From Gluconacetobacter entanii (lineage in GTDB: Bacteria > Pseudomonadota > Alphaproteobacteria > Acetobacterales > Acetobacteraceae): DNA of 64,000 bases. A model generated the notes under the pieces. That model was not told where the DNA came from, ran no database searches, and saw nothing but the letters and a program-made list of their open reading frames with translations. Where the stretch lies: assembly GCF_003206495.1 (NCBI RefSeq), contig NZ_NKUF01000014.1, positions 16,571 through 80,570 on the forward strand. The letters are read 5' to 3'. How positions within the stretch are numbered: position 1 is the first letter of the stretch; each line of letters begins with the position of its first letter. The position numbers were made by a program, and so were the translations under genes. Of this stretch, positions 26,628-35,065 are shown piece after piece.

Positions 26628-27113
26628 TTACCTGAGCGGCAGGATGAAACCATACGCAGGATAGACACTTTTCCCCATGCCGTGAATGGGGGCCCACCAG
26701 ACCTGCACCCGCGACCAGTCATTGCGAGTCGAAACATCGATGACCGGATCCGCCCGCCCGATGCGCCCGGGCACCCAGTTCGCCTGTTCGACCACCACCT
26801 CACGCGGGCTGCGCACGGAGCGCACGACCGCGACATGCCCGTCCGGCAGGCGGCCCGTCGCGCGCAGCACCAGCACCGCACCCGCCTTTGGCGCATGGGT
26901 GCGCGGGTACTGCCCCGATGCCTGCGCCCACCAGCTTGCGGCCGAACCACGCAGGTTCACCCCCGTCACCTGCCGCGCATAGGGCGCGCACTGCAACGCG
27001 CCATGCCAGCTTCCGCTACCGCTTCCCGCGCATCCGGCCACGGCCGGCAGTGCGGCCACCGCCAGCACGCGGGCCATCCGCCGCACGGCCCGGCCCCTTC
27101 CCGCGCCGCGCAT
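26628..27113 (-). CDS. CHAP-domain lipoprotein (putative cell-wall amidase/peptidase)
   Basis: 161-residue exported protein with lipobox AVAGC (lipidated cysteine near residue 28). The mature domain resembles a CHAP (NlpC/P60-like) amidase: a catalytic cysteine in LQCAPYARQ, a histidine in DGHVAVV and an Asn in VEQANW, in the expected order. Such enzymes cleave peptide bonds in peptidoglycan, so a role in wall turnover is inferred. The ATG overlaps the final base of the recX stop (TGATG), so the two genes are translationally coupled. Confidence 0.75.
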   Translation of the reverse strand: MRGAGRGRAVRRMARVLAVAALPAVAGCAGSGSGSWHGALQCAPYARQVTGVNLRGSAASWWAQASGQYPRTHAPKAGAVLVLRATGRLPDGHVAVVRSVRSPREVVVEQANWVPGRIGRADPVIDVSTRNDWSRVQVWWAPIHGMGKSVYPAYGFILPLR

Positions 27114-27817
27114 CACGCGGATTTCATGCGCCATATGCGTTCCTCCGCCTCCTGCGTGTCCATTTCCAGTGCGCGCATGGCAATATCGCGCGAAAATCCC
27201 GAACGCGCCATTGCTTCCATCGCGCGGCGGTCGCGCGTGGCCGCCTCCTCCGCCGTGGCGTCGGGACGGGCGAAGGGACCGGCCCTGCGCTTGCGCACGA
27301 ACACGAGGGCGGCGGCCAGTTCGGTTTCGTGCGCGTCCTCGCCACGCGCGCCCAGCGTTTCTTCCATCACCTGTGCGACCACCGCGCCATCGACGCCACG
27401 CGCCTGCAGGTGTGCGCCCACCGCACGGCGCGAACGCCCCGCCCGCGTCAGGGATCGGGCACGCGATTCGCTGAAACGCGCGTCATCCACGGCGCCAAGC
27501 GCGCGCATGTCAGCAATGACGGCGGCGATATCCGGGGCCGCCGCCGCGATGTGTGCCGCGACCGCCGATGGTTCCATCCCCTCGGCCTCCACCCGGCGGC
27601 CCCAGCGCTGCATCACGCGGCCGAGCATGCGCTCCATCCCCGCGATGGTGGTGGCGAAGCGCGCGACATGGGCCAGTGCCGCCGCACGCAGCGCCGCGCG
27701 GTCCGGCGCGGGACCGGCCGGGGGCGGGCGACGCGGGCCGCGCGCATCGCGCCGGGCGTGGCGCGGGGACTTGCGCCGGGGGGACGTGCCATCCGGGGGC
27801 GTATCAGGGTCTGTCAT
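27113..27817 (-). CDS. recX: Regulatory protein RecX
   Basis: Modulator of RecA filament formation. The protein is mostly helical with repeats of the RecX type: MRALGAVDDARFSESRARSLTRAG, RRAVGAHLQARGVDGAVV, and a C-terminal RSGFSRDIAMRALE. The N-terminal ~40 residues are Arg/Pro-rich and not conserved. I chose the ATG at 27817 (GGGAC just upstream), giving 234 residues; the longer frame to 27952 has no support. recA is not nearby. RecX is divergent, so residue-level matches are weaker than for the other core genes here. Confidence 0.82.
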   Translation of the reverse strand: MTDPDTPPDGTSPRRKSPRHARRDARGPRRPPPAGPAPDRAALRAAALAHVARFATTIAGMERMLGRVMQRWGRRVEAEGMEPSAVAAHIAAAAPDIAAVIADMRALGAVDDARFSESRARSLTRAGRSRRAVGAHLQARGVDGAVVAQVMEETLGARGEDAHETELAAALVFVRKRRAGPFARPDATAEEAATRDRRAMEAMARSGFSRDIAMRALEMDTQEAEERIWRMKSA

Positions 27818-28118
27818 GTCCCGCACTGTGCCATATCCACGCCCCCCATGGCGACATGCCGCGTCCATCGCGCGGGCCACACGGCGCCGTGTCCCACAGC
27901 GCGACGGCCATGGATGCGGGCGTGCATGGTTGCATTCGCGCCATTTGGGCAATATTCTTTTCTATTCCGCGCGGCCCGGCATACCTGCACCGGCAGGTCC
28001 GTGCCCGCGGAAAGACACCATGGACCACGACACAGGCCCACCCCCGACGGCGTTGGCTTTTCGTGTTCCCTTTCGCGAACGATTTTCAATCAAGCAACCG
28101 AAACCACAAGGCAATTCC
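27818..28118. promoter_or_regulatory. Divergent intergenic region between recX and argD
   Basis: About 300 bp separating divergent genes; it should hold promoters for both. A short AT-rich tract (27945-27965) is the likeliest core-promoter zone for argD. I see no ARG-box-like palindrome, repeat or RNA structure. Confidence 0.35.
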
Positions 28119-29321
28119 ATGATTCCCGCCCTGATGCCGACATACAATCGCGCCGACCTCGCCTTCGAGCGGGGCGAAGGCGCCTGGCTGTACACGGTGG
28201 ACGGGCGACGATTTCTCGACTTCGGGGCGGGAATCGCAACCTCCTCGCTGGGGCATAACAACCCGCACCTTGTCGCCGCCATCGCGCAGCAGGCGGCGCG
28301 GGTGATGCATGTCTCCAACCTGTACCGCATCCCGCAGGCCGAGAAACTGGCGGAGCGACTCGTCGCGGCCAGCTTTGCCGACAGCGCCTTCTTCTGCAAT
28401 TCCGGCGCGGAAGCGAACGAAGGCATGATCAAGATGATCCGCCGCGCGCAGGCCAAGGGCGGCCATCCCGAACGCGTGCGCATCATCTGCTTCAACGGCG
28501 CGTTCCATGGCCGCACGCTCGCCACGCTGGCGGCGACGGGCAATGCGAAATACCTCGACGGGTTCGGCCCGGTGGTCGAAGGTTTCGACCATGTGCCGAT
28601 GAACAACATGAACGCCGTGCGCGCCGCCATCACGGCGGAAACCGCAGGCATCATGATCGAACCCGTGCAGGGCGAAAGCGGCATCAACCTTGCCGATCCG
28701 CGCTTCCTGCGCGAACTGCGCACCGCATGCGATGAATACGGCCTGTTCCTTGGCATGGACGAGGTGCAGTGCGGCATGGGGCGGACGGGCAAGCTGTTCG
28801 CGCATGAATGGTCGGGCATTGCGCCGGACGTCATGTCCACGGCCAAGGGAATCGCCGGGGGCTTCCCCATGGGCGCGATCCTGGCGGTGGAAAAGGTCGC
28901 CCGCCACCTGACACCGGGCAGCCACGGCACCACGTTCGGCGGCAACCCGCTGGCCTGTGCGGCGGCGAATGCGGTGCTCGACGTCATCCTCGCCCCCGGC
29001 TTCCTTGAACAGGTGCAGGCGCGCGGCGCGCTGCTGGGCCTGGAATTCGACAGGCTTGTCGCGGAATATCCCGACATCTTCGCCAGTCATCGCGGCATCG
29101 GCCTGATGATCGGCCTGCAATGCGCGGCCCCCGTGGGCGTGGTGCAGGACGCGGCGATGCATGAAGGCCTGCTCAGCGTCACGGCGGGCGGCAATGTCCT
29201 GCGCCTTGTCCCCCCGCTTACGATTACCGAGGCGGAATGCCGCACGGCGGGCGAAATGCTGTCGCGCGCGGCACAGCGCGCACGCGCCCACATGGCCGCA
29301 GCACCGGAGAATGTGGCATGA
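28119..29321 (+). CDS. argD: Acetylornithine aminotransferase
   Basis: PLP-dependent transaminase of arginine synthesis converting N-acetylglutamate semialdehyde to N-acetylornithine. Motifs: FLDFGAGIATSSLGHNNP, FFCNSGAEANEG, FNGAFHGRTLATLAATG, LFLGMDEVQCGMGRTG with the PLP aspartate, STAKGIAGGFPMGA with the Schiff-base lysine, and HGTTFGGNPLACAAA. The 400-residue length is typical. The start at 28119 has an AAGG site 8 bases upstream. The stop overlaps the argF start by 4 bp, giving an argD-argF pair. Confidence 0.95.
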   Translation: MIPALMPTYNRADLAFERGEGAWLYTVDGRRFLDFGAGIATSSLGHNNPHLVAAIAQQAARVMHVSNLYRIPQAEKLAERLVAASFADSAFFCNSGAEANEGMIKMIRRAQAKGGHPERVRIICFNGAFHGRTLATLAATGNAKYLDGFGPVVEGFDHVPMNNMNAVRAAITAETAGIMIEPVQGESGINLADPRFLRELRTACDEYGLFLGMDEVQCGMGRTGKLFAHEWSGIAPDVMSTAKGIAGGFPMGAILAVEKVARHLTPGSHGTTFGGNPLACAAANAVLDVILAPGFLEQVQARGALLGLEFDRLVAEYPDIFASHRGIGLMIGLQCAAPVGVVQDAAMHEGLLSVTAGGNVLRLVPPLTITEAECRTAGEMLSRAAQRARAHMAAAPENVA

Positions 29322-30307
29322 ACGCGCTGTCCACCAACACCCCGAGCCGCGCGCAGCCGCGCCATTTCCTCGACCTGAAGGACCTCGACGCGGCGACCCT
29401 GCGCGCGATCCTCGACGTCGCCGCAGGCATCAAGCGCATGCAGCACGGCCGCGCCCGGCCGCTGCACCCGCGCCTGCCGCTGCGCGGGCGGATGCTGGGG
29501 CTGATGCTGTCGAAGCCGTCCACGCGCACCCGCGTCTCGTTCGAGGTCGGGATGCGCCAGTTGGGCGGCGACGTGATCCTGCTCTCCCCCGGTGACATGC
29601 AACTGGGCCGGGGCGAAAGCATCGCCGACACCGCGCGCGTGCTGTCGCGCTTTGTCGATGCGATTGTCCTGCGCACGGGCAAGACGCAGAACCTGCGCGA
29701 ACTTGCGAAATGGAGCAGCGTGCCCGTCATCAACGGCCTGACGCCGGATTCGCATCCGGTGCAGATCCTGGCCGACATCATGACGTTCGAGGAACATCGC
29801 GGCCCCATCAGGGGACGGACGCTGGCGTGGGTGGGTGATGGCAACAATGTCGCTACCTCCTTCATCGAGGCTGCGGCCCTGTTCGGCTTTCGCCTGCGCC
29901 TTGCGACACCGCCGACGCACGTCCCCGATGCGCGCGCGGTGGAATGGGCACGCGCGCATGGCGGCGACATCACGGTGGGCACCGACGCGGCGCAGGCCGT
30001 CGCCGGGGCGGATGCGGTCATTACCGACACGTGGGTCAGCATGTCCGACAACGCATCCGAACAGCGCGCGCATGCGTTCGAGCCGTATCGCGTGGATGCG
30101 GCGCTGATGGCGCGCGCGGCCCCCGACGCCCTTTTCCTGCACTGCCTGCCTGCCCATATAGGCGAGGAAGTGACCGCCGACGTGTTCGAAGGCCCCAATT
30201 CCGTGGTCTTTGACGAGGCGGAAAACCGCCTGCACGCACAAAAGGGCCTGCTGGTCTGGGCCCTGTGCGGCGACGACTGGCAGAGCTTTGGAAAGGAAAC
30301 CGCCTGA
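29318..30307 (+). CDS. argF: Ornithine carbamoyltransferase
   Basis: Forms citrulline from ornithine and carbamoyl phosphate. The carbamoyl-phosphate loop is SKPSTRTRVSFEVG, with DSHPVQILAD for substrate binding, DTWVSM, and the active-site cysteine in LHCLPAHIGEEV. The 329 residues fit the anabolic enzyme. ATG overlaps the argD stop (ATGA). It is followed at once by a small gene of unknown function and then hslO. Confidence 0.96.
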   Translation: MNALSTNTPSRAQPRHFLDLKDLDAATLRAILDVAAGIKRMQHGRARPLHPRLPLRGRMLGLMLSKPSTRTRVSFEVGMRQLGGDVILLSPGDMQLGRGESIADTARVLSRFVDAIVLRTGKTQNLRELAKWSSVPVINGLTPDSHPVQILADIMTFEEHRGPIRGRTLAWVGDGNNVATSFIEAAALFGFRLRLATPPTHVPDARAVEWARAHGGDITVGTDAAQAVAGADAVITDTWVSMSDNASEQRAHAFEPYRVDAALMARAAPDALFLHCLPAHIGEEVTADVFEGPNSVVFDEAENRLHAQKGLLVWALCGDDWQSFGKETA

Positions 30308-30308
30308 G

Positions 30309-30629
30309 ATGACCGGCCCCGCAGAACAGCCCGCCCTGCCCAGCACGACCGAGGATACCGCCAGTGTCCCCGGATGGGTGGAAAAAAGCGTCAATGACAT
30401 CTTTGCCGCCCTGCCGGGGCAGGGCGCGCCGCTCAATGCGCTGCGCGACGCCTATCTCGACTGCCTTGCGGGCGCGGGCCGTGGGGAGGACATCGACGCG
30501 GAACATGACAGTTGCCGCCAGGCGCTGCTCGATCAGGTGACGGAGCGCAGGCTGCTCGACACGGCGACGACGCAGGCGCTGACCCAGCGGCTTGAGGCGC
30601 TGGAGGCGGATATTACCGCCAACCTGTAA
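30309..30629 (+). CDS. Small conserved-looking protein of unknown function between argF and hslO
   Basis: 106 residues, acidic, probably helical, no signal peptide or membrane helix. The sequence contains VPGWVEKSVNDIFAAL and EHDSCRQALLDQVTERRLL; I recognise no named family. The ATG lies 1 base after the argF stop and is preceded by a GGAAA site in the argF end, so it is almost certainly co-transcribed and translated with argF. Codon phase and composition agree with a real gene. hslO follows 83 bp downstream. Confidence 0.65.
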   Translation: MTGPAEQPALPSTTEDTASVPGWVEKSVNDIFAALPGQGAPLNALRDAYLDCLAGAGRGEDIDAEHDSCRQALLDQVTERRLLDTATTQALTQRLEALEADITANL

Positions 30630-30712
30630 AAGGCGCGGCAGGGTGGCCGTTCCGCGTCGCCCTGCCCGTCCCCTCCTTCCGCCACATCCCGCCTGCCGGA
30701 ACCTGACGCCAT

Positions 30713-31666
30713 ATGATTGATACCCCCGCCTTCCTTGACACCAACCGTCCCGACACCCCCAACCTTGTGGTGGATCAGGGCGTCGTGCCCTTCTACCTCG
30801 CCAGCCGTCCGGTGCGCGGCCGCCTCGTGCGGCCGGGCGTGCTGACGGACACGCTGCTGACGCGCCATGACAATCCCGACGTGGTGCTGCGCCTGGCGGG
30901 GGAGGCACTGGCGCTGGTCGCGGGACTGGCGTCGGCGCTGAAGTTCAAGGGATCGTTCTCGCTGCAGGCGAAGGGCGACGGGCCGGTGACGCTGCTGGTG
31001 GCGGACTGCACCGATGCGGGCGCGCTGCGCTTCCATGTCCGCTCCGATGATGAAAAGGTCGCAGCCCTCCTGCGCGAACATCCCGAACCCACGGCGGCGC
31101 AGCTTCTGGGGTCGGGCTACCTCGCCTTCAGCGTGGACCAGGGGCCGGATACCGACATCCATCAGGGCATCGTGGAAATCAAAGGCGAGAGCCTGTCGGA
31201 CATGGCCGCGCATTATTTCACCACCAGCGAGCAGCATGCCTGCTGGGTGCGGCTGTACTGCCACAAGGGGGAGGAGGGATGGCGCGCGGGCGCGCTGATC
31301 CTCGAACGCATCGCGACCGAAGGTGGACATGTCTCCGACAGCGCGCCCGAGGATGGCGACGATGCGTGGGAGACGGCGACGACGCTGGCCGCCACCCTGA
31401 CGGAGGCGGAGATCCTTGACGACAGCCTGTCGTCGGAGACGCTGCTGTTTCGCCTGTTCCACAGCGAGGATCCCTGCATCGGCCAGCCCCGCGCGCTGGC
31501 GTTCGGCTGCCGGTGCAGCCGTGCGCGCCTTGCCGGTATCCTGGAGACGTTCCCGACCGACGACCTTGACCACATGGCCGAGGACGGGACGATCACCATG
31601 AACTGCTCCTTTTGCAACCATGCCTTCCATTTCCAGCGTGACGAGGTCGGGCGCGCCGCGGGATAG
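30713..31666 (+). CDS. hslO: Hsp33 redox-regulated chaperonin
   Basis: Cytoplasmic holdase chaperone activated by oxidation and heat. The C-terminal zinc switch is present as GCRCSR and, about 30 residues on, CSFCN, giving the CXC...CXXC pattern that releases zinc under hypochlorous or peroxide stress. The N-terminal HSP33 domain has AGLASALKFKGSFSLQAKGDGPV. Length 317 residues. It follows argF and a small unknown gene on the same strand and may share their transcript. Confidence 0.94.
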   Translation: MIDTPAFLDTNRPDTPNLVVDQGVVPFYLASRPVRGRLVRPGVLTDTLLTRHDNPDVVLRLAGEALALVAGLASALKFKGSFSLQAKGDGPVTLLVADCTDAGALRFHVRSDDEKVAALLREHPEPTAAQLLGSGYLAFSVDQGPDTDIHQGIVEIKGESLSDMAAHYFTTSEQHACWVRLYCHKGEEGWRAGALILERIATEGGHVSDSAPEDGDDAWETATTLAATLTEAEILDDSLSSETLLFRLFHSEDPCIGQPRALAFGCRCSRARLAGILETFPTDDLDHMAEDGTITMNCSFCNHAFHFQRDEVGRAAG

Positions 31667-31800
31667 ATAGGGGCCGCCCGCGCCATCATCGCGCTGTCGC
31701 GCACAGGGCGCGGGATGTGGCATGGTAGATGACGTTTCAACATGACAGTCGCGCGTCCGTACCAGAGCCGGACGCCAGAGCTTTTCCGGGAAATCCGTTC

Positions 31801-32688
31801 ATGCATCCGCACTCGCCCATCCCCCGCATGTCCCGCGCCACCCGGCCCGCACGCATGCTGCGCCTCTTTGCGCTTGGCCTGCCACTTGTCATGCTGGGCG
31901 CCTGCCACAGCGACCAGCAGCAGCCCACCATGACCTTTGCACAGCCCAATTACAGCAGCCTTGCGCCGCTGCCGCTGAATGTCGCCAGCATTTCCGTCGT
32001 GGACCGGGGACAGCCCGGGATCGTGCCCGGCGATCTGTCAAGCCGCGCGCCCACGCCGCCGGACCAGGCGCTCAAGCAGATGGCGCATGACCGCCTGATC
32101 GCATCGGGCACCGGCGGGCATGGCGTGTTCACCATCGACCGTGCCTCCATCCTGCATGAACCGGGCGGCATCCTTGACGGGCAGATGAATGTCCACCTCG
32201 ACGTCGTATCCGCGGACGGGCTGCGCAAGGGCTATGCCGTGGCGCAGGTCACGCGCTCGTACGATCCGAAAACGCGCGCGGACGGCAATACCGACACGGC
32301 GGCGAACCTGTATGACCTGGTCAACCAGATGATGCAGGACATGAACCGGGAACTGGAATCACAGATCCGCACCAACCTGGGCAACTGGCTGACGACCGCG
32401 CCGGTCGCGGGCGCCGTGGCGGAACAGTCGCTTGATGGCGCGTCCACGCCCGCCCCGGCGCAGACCGTGACCATGCCGATGCCCAACACGACATCGGAGG
32501 CCGCCACCCCGGCCGTGACCGCAACGCCCGCCGCCACCGCAGCCCCCGTCCACGCGAATGAAGGGCCGGATGCGGTCTTCCCCGAAGGGTACTCCTCCGA
32601 CACGGCCACCACCGCCACGAAACCGGCGCGCCAGTTGTCCCCCAAGCCGGGATACCTGACCCTGCCCGCGGGCAGCAGCGCCAACTGA
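31801..32688 (+). CDS. Lipoprotein of unknown function
   Basis: 295-residue predicted lipoprotein: twin basic region (SRATRPARMLR), hydrophobic stretch and lipobox MLGAC, with the lipid-modified cysteine at residue 35. The conserved-looking core (about 50-215) includes SISVVDRG, RAPTPPDQALKQMA and YDLVNQMMQDMNRELESQIRTNL. The last ~75 residues are a low-complexity Ala/Pro/Thr linker. No known domain was recognised. The ATG at 31801 was preferred because the signal peptide begins there; other in-frame starts at 31729 and 31828 are possible. A strong terminator at 32720-32750 follows. Confidence 0.72.
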   Translation: MHPHSPIPRMSRATRPARMLRLFALGLPLVMLGACHSDQQQPTMTFAQPNYSSLAPLPLNVASISVVDRGQPGIVPGDLSSRAPTPPDQALKQMAHDRLIASGTGGHGVFTIDRASILHEPGGILDGQMNVHLDVVSADGLRKGYAVAQVTRSYDPKTRADGNTDTAANLYDLVNQMMQDMNRELESQIRTNLGNWLTTAPVAGAVAEQSLDGASTPAPAQTVTMPMPNTTSEAATPAVTATPAATAAPVHANEGPDAVFPEGYSSDTATTATKPARQLSPKPGYLTLPAGSSAN

Positions 32689-32719
32689 TGACCAGACATT
32701 TCCGGTTTTGAAGGAAAGG

Positions 32720-32750
32720 CGGGCGGGGCTTTTTTCCCCGCCCGTTTTTT
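32720..32750 (+). terminator. Rho-independent terminator
   Basis: Stem CGGGCGGGG/CCCCGCCCG (32720-32728 and 32736-32744) followed by six T. It ends the lipoprotein transcript and abuts the 3' end of the convergent DsbD-like gene. Confidence 0.9.
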
Positions 32751-34875
32751 ATTGTGCGCCGATCGTATGCAGGACCAGTCCGGGGGTCAGCACCTGCGGC
32801 AGGACGATCCCGTCCCCATGCGCGGGGTAATAGACATAAAGCGGCACCCCGTCGCGCCCGTGATCGCGCAGGAAGGCGGTGATAGCAGCGTCGCGACCGG
32901 TCCAGTCCCCTTTCATGTAGACCACTCCCTGCCGGGCGAAGGCGTCGCGCACCCGCTGCGGCGACAGGGCGACACGTTCATTCACAAGGCAGGAGATGCA
33001 CCACGCCGCCGTCATGTCGATGAAGACAGGCTTTCCCTGTGCGCGCAGCGTCTCCAGCCGTGCCTGTGAAAATGCCTCGCTCCCGTCCCCCGGCGGCGCG
33101 GTGGCGGACGCGCCCTGCGGGGCCAGCGCGGGCGGCACCATCGTGACGGCCCCCACCGCAAGGGCCACGGCCAGCAGCGCCCCGCCCCGGCAGGCAAGGA
33201 CCAGCCCGTCGCGCCAGCCACGACCGGCCATCACCATGTCCTGCCCCTTGCGCACCAGCCACGCGGCAAGGGCAACCAGCACCAGCCCCCCCGCCAGCAG
33301 CGGCACCGCGACCTGCCCGCCCTGCAATGTCGCGACCCACGCCAGCCAGACACATGTCGCCAGCATGGGAAACGCCAGCACCTGGCGCACGATTTCCATC
33401 CACGCCCCCGGCCGGGGCAGCAGGCGCACCAGTCCCGGCACCGACGCCAGCAGCAGGTAGGGCGCGGCCAGTCCCAGCCCCATGGCGACAAAGATCGCAA
33501 TCCCCGCCACGGGCGAGGCCGACAGTGCGCCCGCAATGGCCGCCCCCATGAACGGCGCGGTACACGGTGTCGCCACCACGACCGCCAGCACGCCGGTCAG
33601 GACATCACCCAGATGCCCCGACAGCCGCCCCGCACCGCCAAGTGCGGCGATTCCCGTCCCGAAGGAGAAGACCCCCAGCAGGTTGAGCGCAATGGCGAAC
33701 AGCAGCCAGCACATCAGCATGACGAACGTGACCGACTGGAACTGGAACCCCCATCCCACCGTATCGCCCGCCATGCGCAGCCCCACGATCAGCGCGCCCA
33801 GCACGACGAAGGCCACGACGATCCCCCCCGCATACAGCCCGGCCCCCAGCAGGGCCGCGCGCCGTTCGCCGCGCGCCATGCGTTCAAGCGACAGGACCTT
33901 CATCGCCAGCACCGGAAAGACGCAGGGCATCAGGTTCAGGATCATCCCCCCCGCAAACGCCAGCGCCAGCAGGCGCGCCAGCACCGCGATGCCGCCACCC
34001 CGCGCCGCCGCGATCGCGGGCGGCCCACCGGGGCGCGCCGTCACCGCCAGCGCCTGTTCACGTCCCGACACGTCACGGATCACCACGATGCCCGACAGGG
34101 GCGCGTCCCTGTGGAACCCGTCCGCCGTCTTCAGGCCAAGCTGCAGCAGGCCGTTGCGCACATGCAGCACCTGCGGGGCGTCATGGTCGATCTGTCCCGG
34201 CTGTTCGGGCATGAACCACGCATCGCGGACCATCGCGGGGGACAGCCCCTCCCCCGACAGCGAAAGCGTGCCATCCGGCGCGATCGCCGCCGCAAAGGGC
34301 GAGGCCACGGGCCGCTGTGCCGCAGCACGCGCGAACAGCGGCGCCTGTGGGGAGGGATAAAGCGGCGCGCGCGGCAGGGTCATGCTGAACTGCGCATGTT
34401 CGGGCACGCACACCGTGGCGCAGACCAGCCAGTCGGCCGTGGCCTCCACCACCATGTCCGCGCCCTCCTTCGCCTCCTGCGGCTGCAGGCGCACCGGCAG
34501 CACGACATCATCGGTATAGGCATATGACATCAGCGGCCCGTCCCGCAGCCGTTGCGGGACGGGCCATTCGATGGGACCACCCTCCCCCACCGCGCCACCG
34601 GAGGCATGCAGCGCCAGCGTCACCGCCTCCCCCGCGTCACCGGGATTGAGCCAGTAGGTGTGCCAGCCCGGGGCAAGCTGCAGGCGCAGGCCGAAATGCA
34701 TGTCCTGCCCCGGCATGAAACTGTCACTGTCGCTCAGCAGCGTCGCGGTGCCGTGCGCGGTGGTGACCGGCGTGCTCTGCGCCGCATGTCCCGCGCGCGA
34801 CAGGGCGGGGCCAAGACAGGTCAGGGCGCACAGGACGGACAGGAACACGACGGTCGGTAAGCGCAGGATTGCCAA
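32749..34875 (-). CDS. Protein-disulfide reductase, ScsB/DsbD family
   Basis: Membrane protein carrying electrons from cytoplasmic thioredoxin to the periplasm. Domain order: signal sequence; periplasmic domain (about 25-290) with the cysteine pair CATVC typical of ScsB-type proteins; an eight-helix DsbD core (about 300-560) with the redox cysteines in NLMPCVFPVLAMK and VATPCTAPFMG; and a C-terminal thioredoxin domain with WCISC (C626, C629). The pattern fits ScsB (copper-tolerance related) better than classical DsbD. I chose a TTG start at 34875 with a GGAG site 9 bases upstream, where the signal peptide begins. It is divergent from hrpB. Confidence 0.85.
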   Translation of the reverse strand: MAILRLPTVVFLSVLCALTCLGPALSRAGHAAQSTPVTTAHGTATLLSDSDSFMPGQDMHFGLRLQLAPGWHTYWLNPGDAGEAVTLALHASGGAVGEGGPIEWPVPQRLRDGPLMSYAYTDDVVLPVRLQPQEAKEGADMVVEATADWLVCATVCVPEHAQFSMTLPRAPLYPSPQAPLFARAAAQRPVASPFAAAIAPDGTLSLSGEGLSPAMVRDAWFMPEQPGQIDHDAPQVLHVRNGLLQLGLKTADGFHRDAPLSGIVVIRDVSGREQALAVTARPGGPPAIAAARGGGIAVLARLLALAFAGGMILNLMPCVFPVLAMKVLSLERMARGERRAALLGAGLYAGGIVVAFVVLGALIVGLRMAGDTVGWGFQFQSVTFVMLMCWLLFAIALNLLGVFSFGTGIAALGGAGRLSGHLGDVLTGVLAVVVATPCTAPFMGAAIAGALSASPVAGIAIFVAMGLGLAAPYLLLASVPGLVRLLPRPGAWMEIVRQVLAFPMLATCVWLAWVATLQGGQVAVPLLAGGLVLVALAAWLVRKGQDMVMAGRGWRDGLVLACRGGALLAVALAVGAVTMVPPALAPQGASATAPPGDGSEAFSQARLETLRAQGKPVFIDMTAAWCISCLVNERVALSPQRVRDAFARQGVVYMKGDWTGRDAAITAFLRDHGRDGVPLYVYYPAHGDGIVLPQVLTPGLVLHTIGAQ

Positions 34876-35065
34876 GCAGGGATACTCCGTCAGCAGGGAT
34901 CGGGGCCGGGTCACACGGCACGCCACGCAACATGGCCGGCCATCATGGAACGCGCGGATTATAATGAAGATGACAATCCTGTCTTCATGGGCTTTTGGCG
35001 CGACGTCCCGCCGGCGACGGGTCAGCCATTGCCGCGCGGGGGCCACGCACGCCATAAAGCATGCC

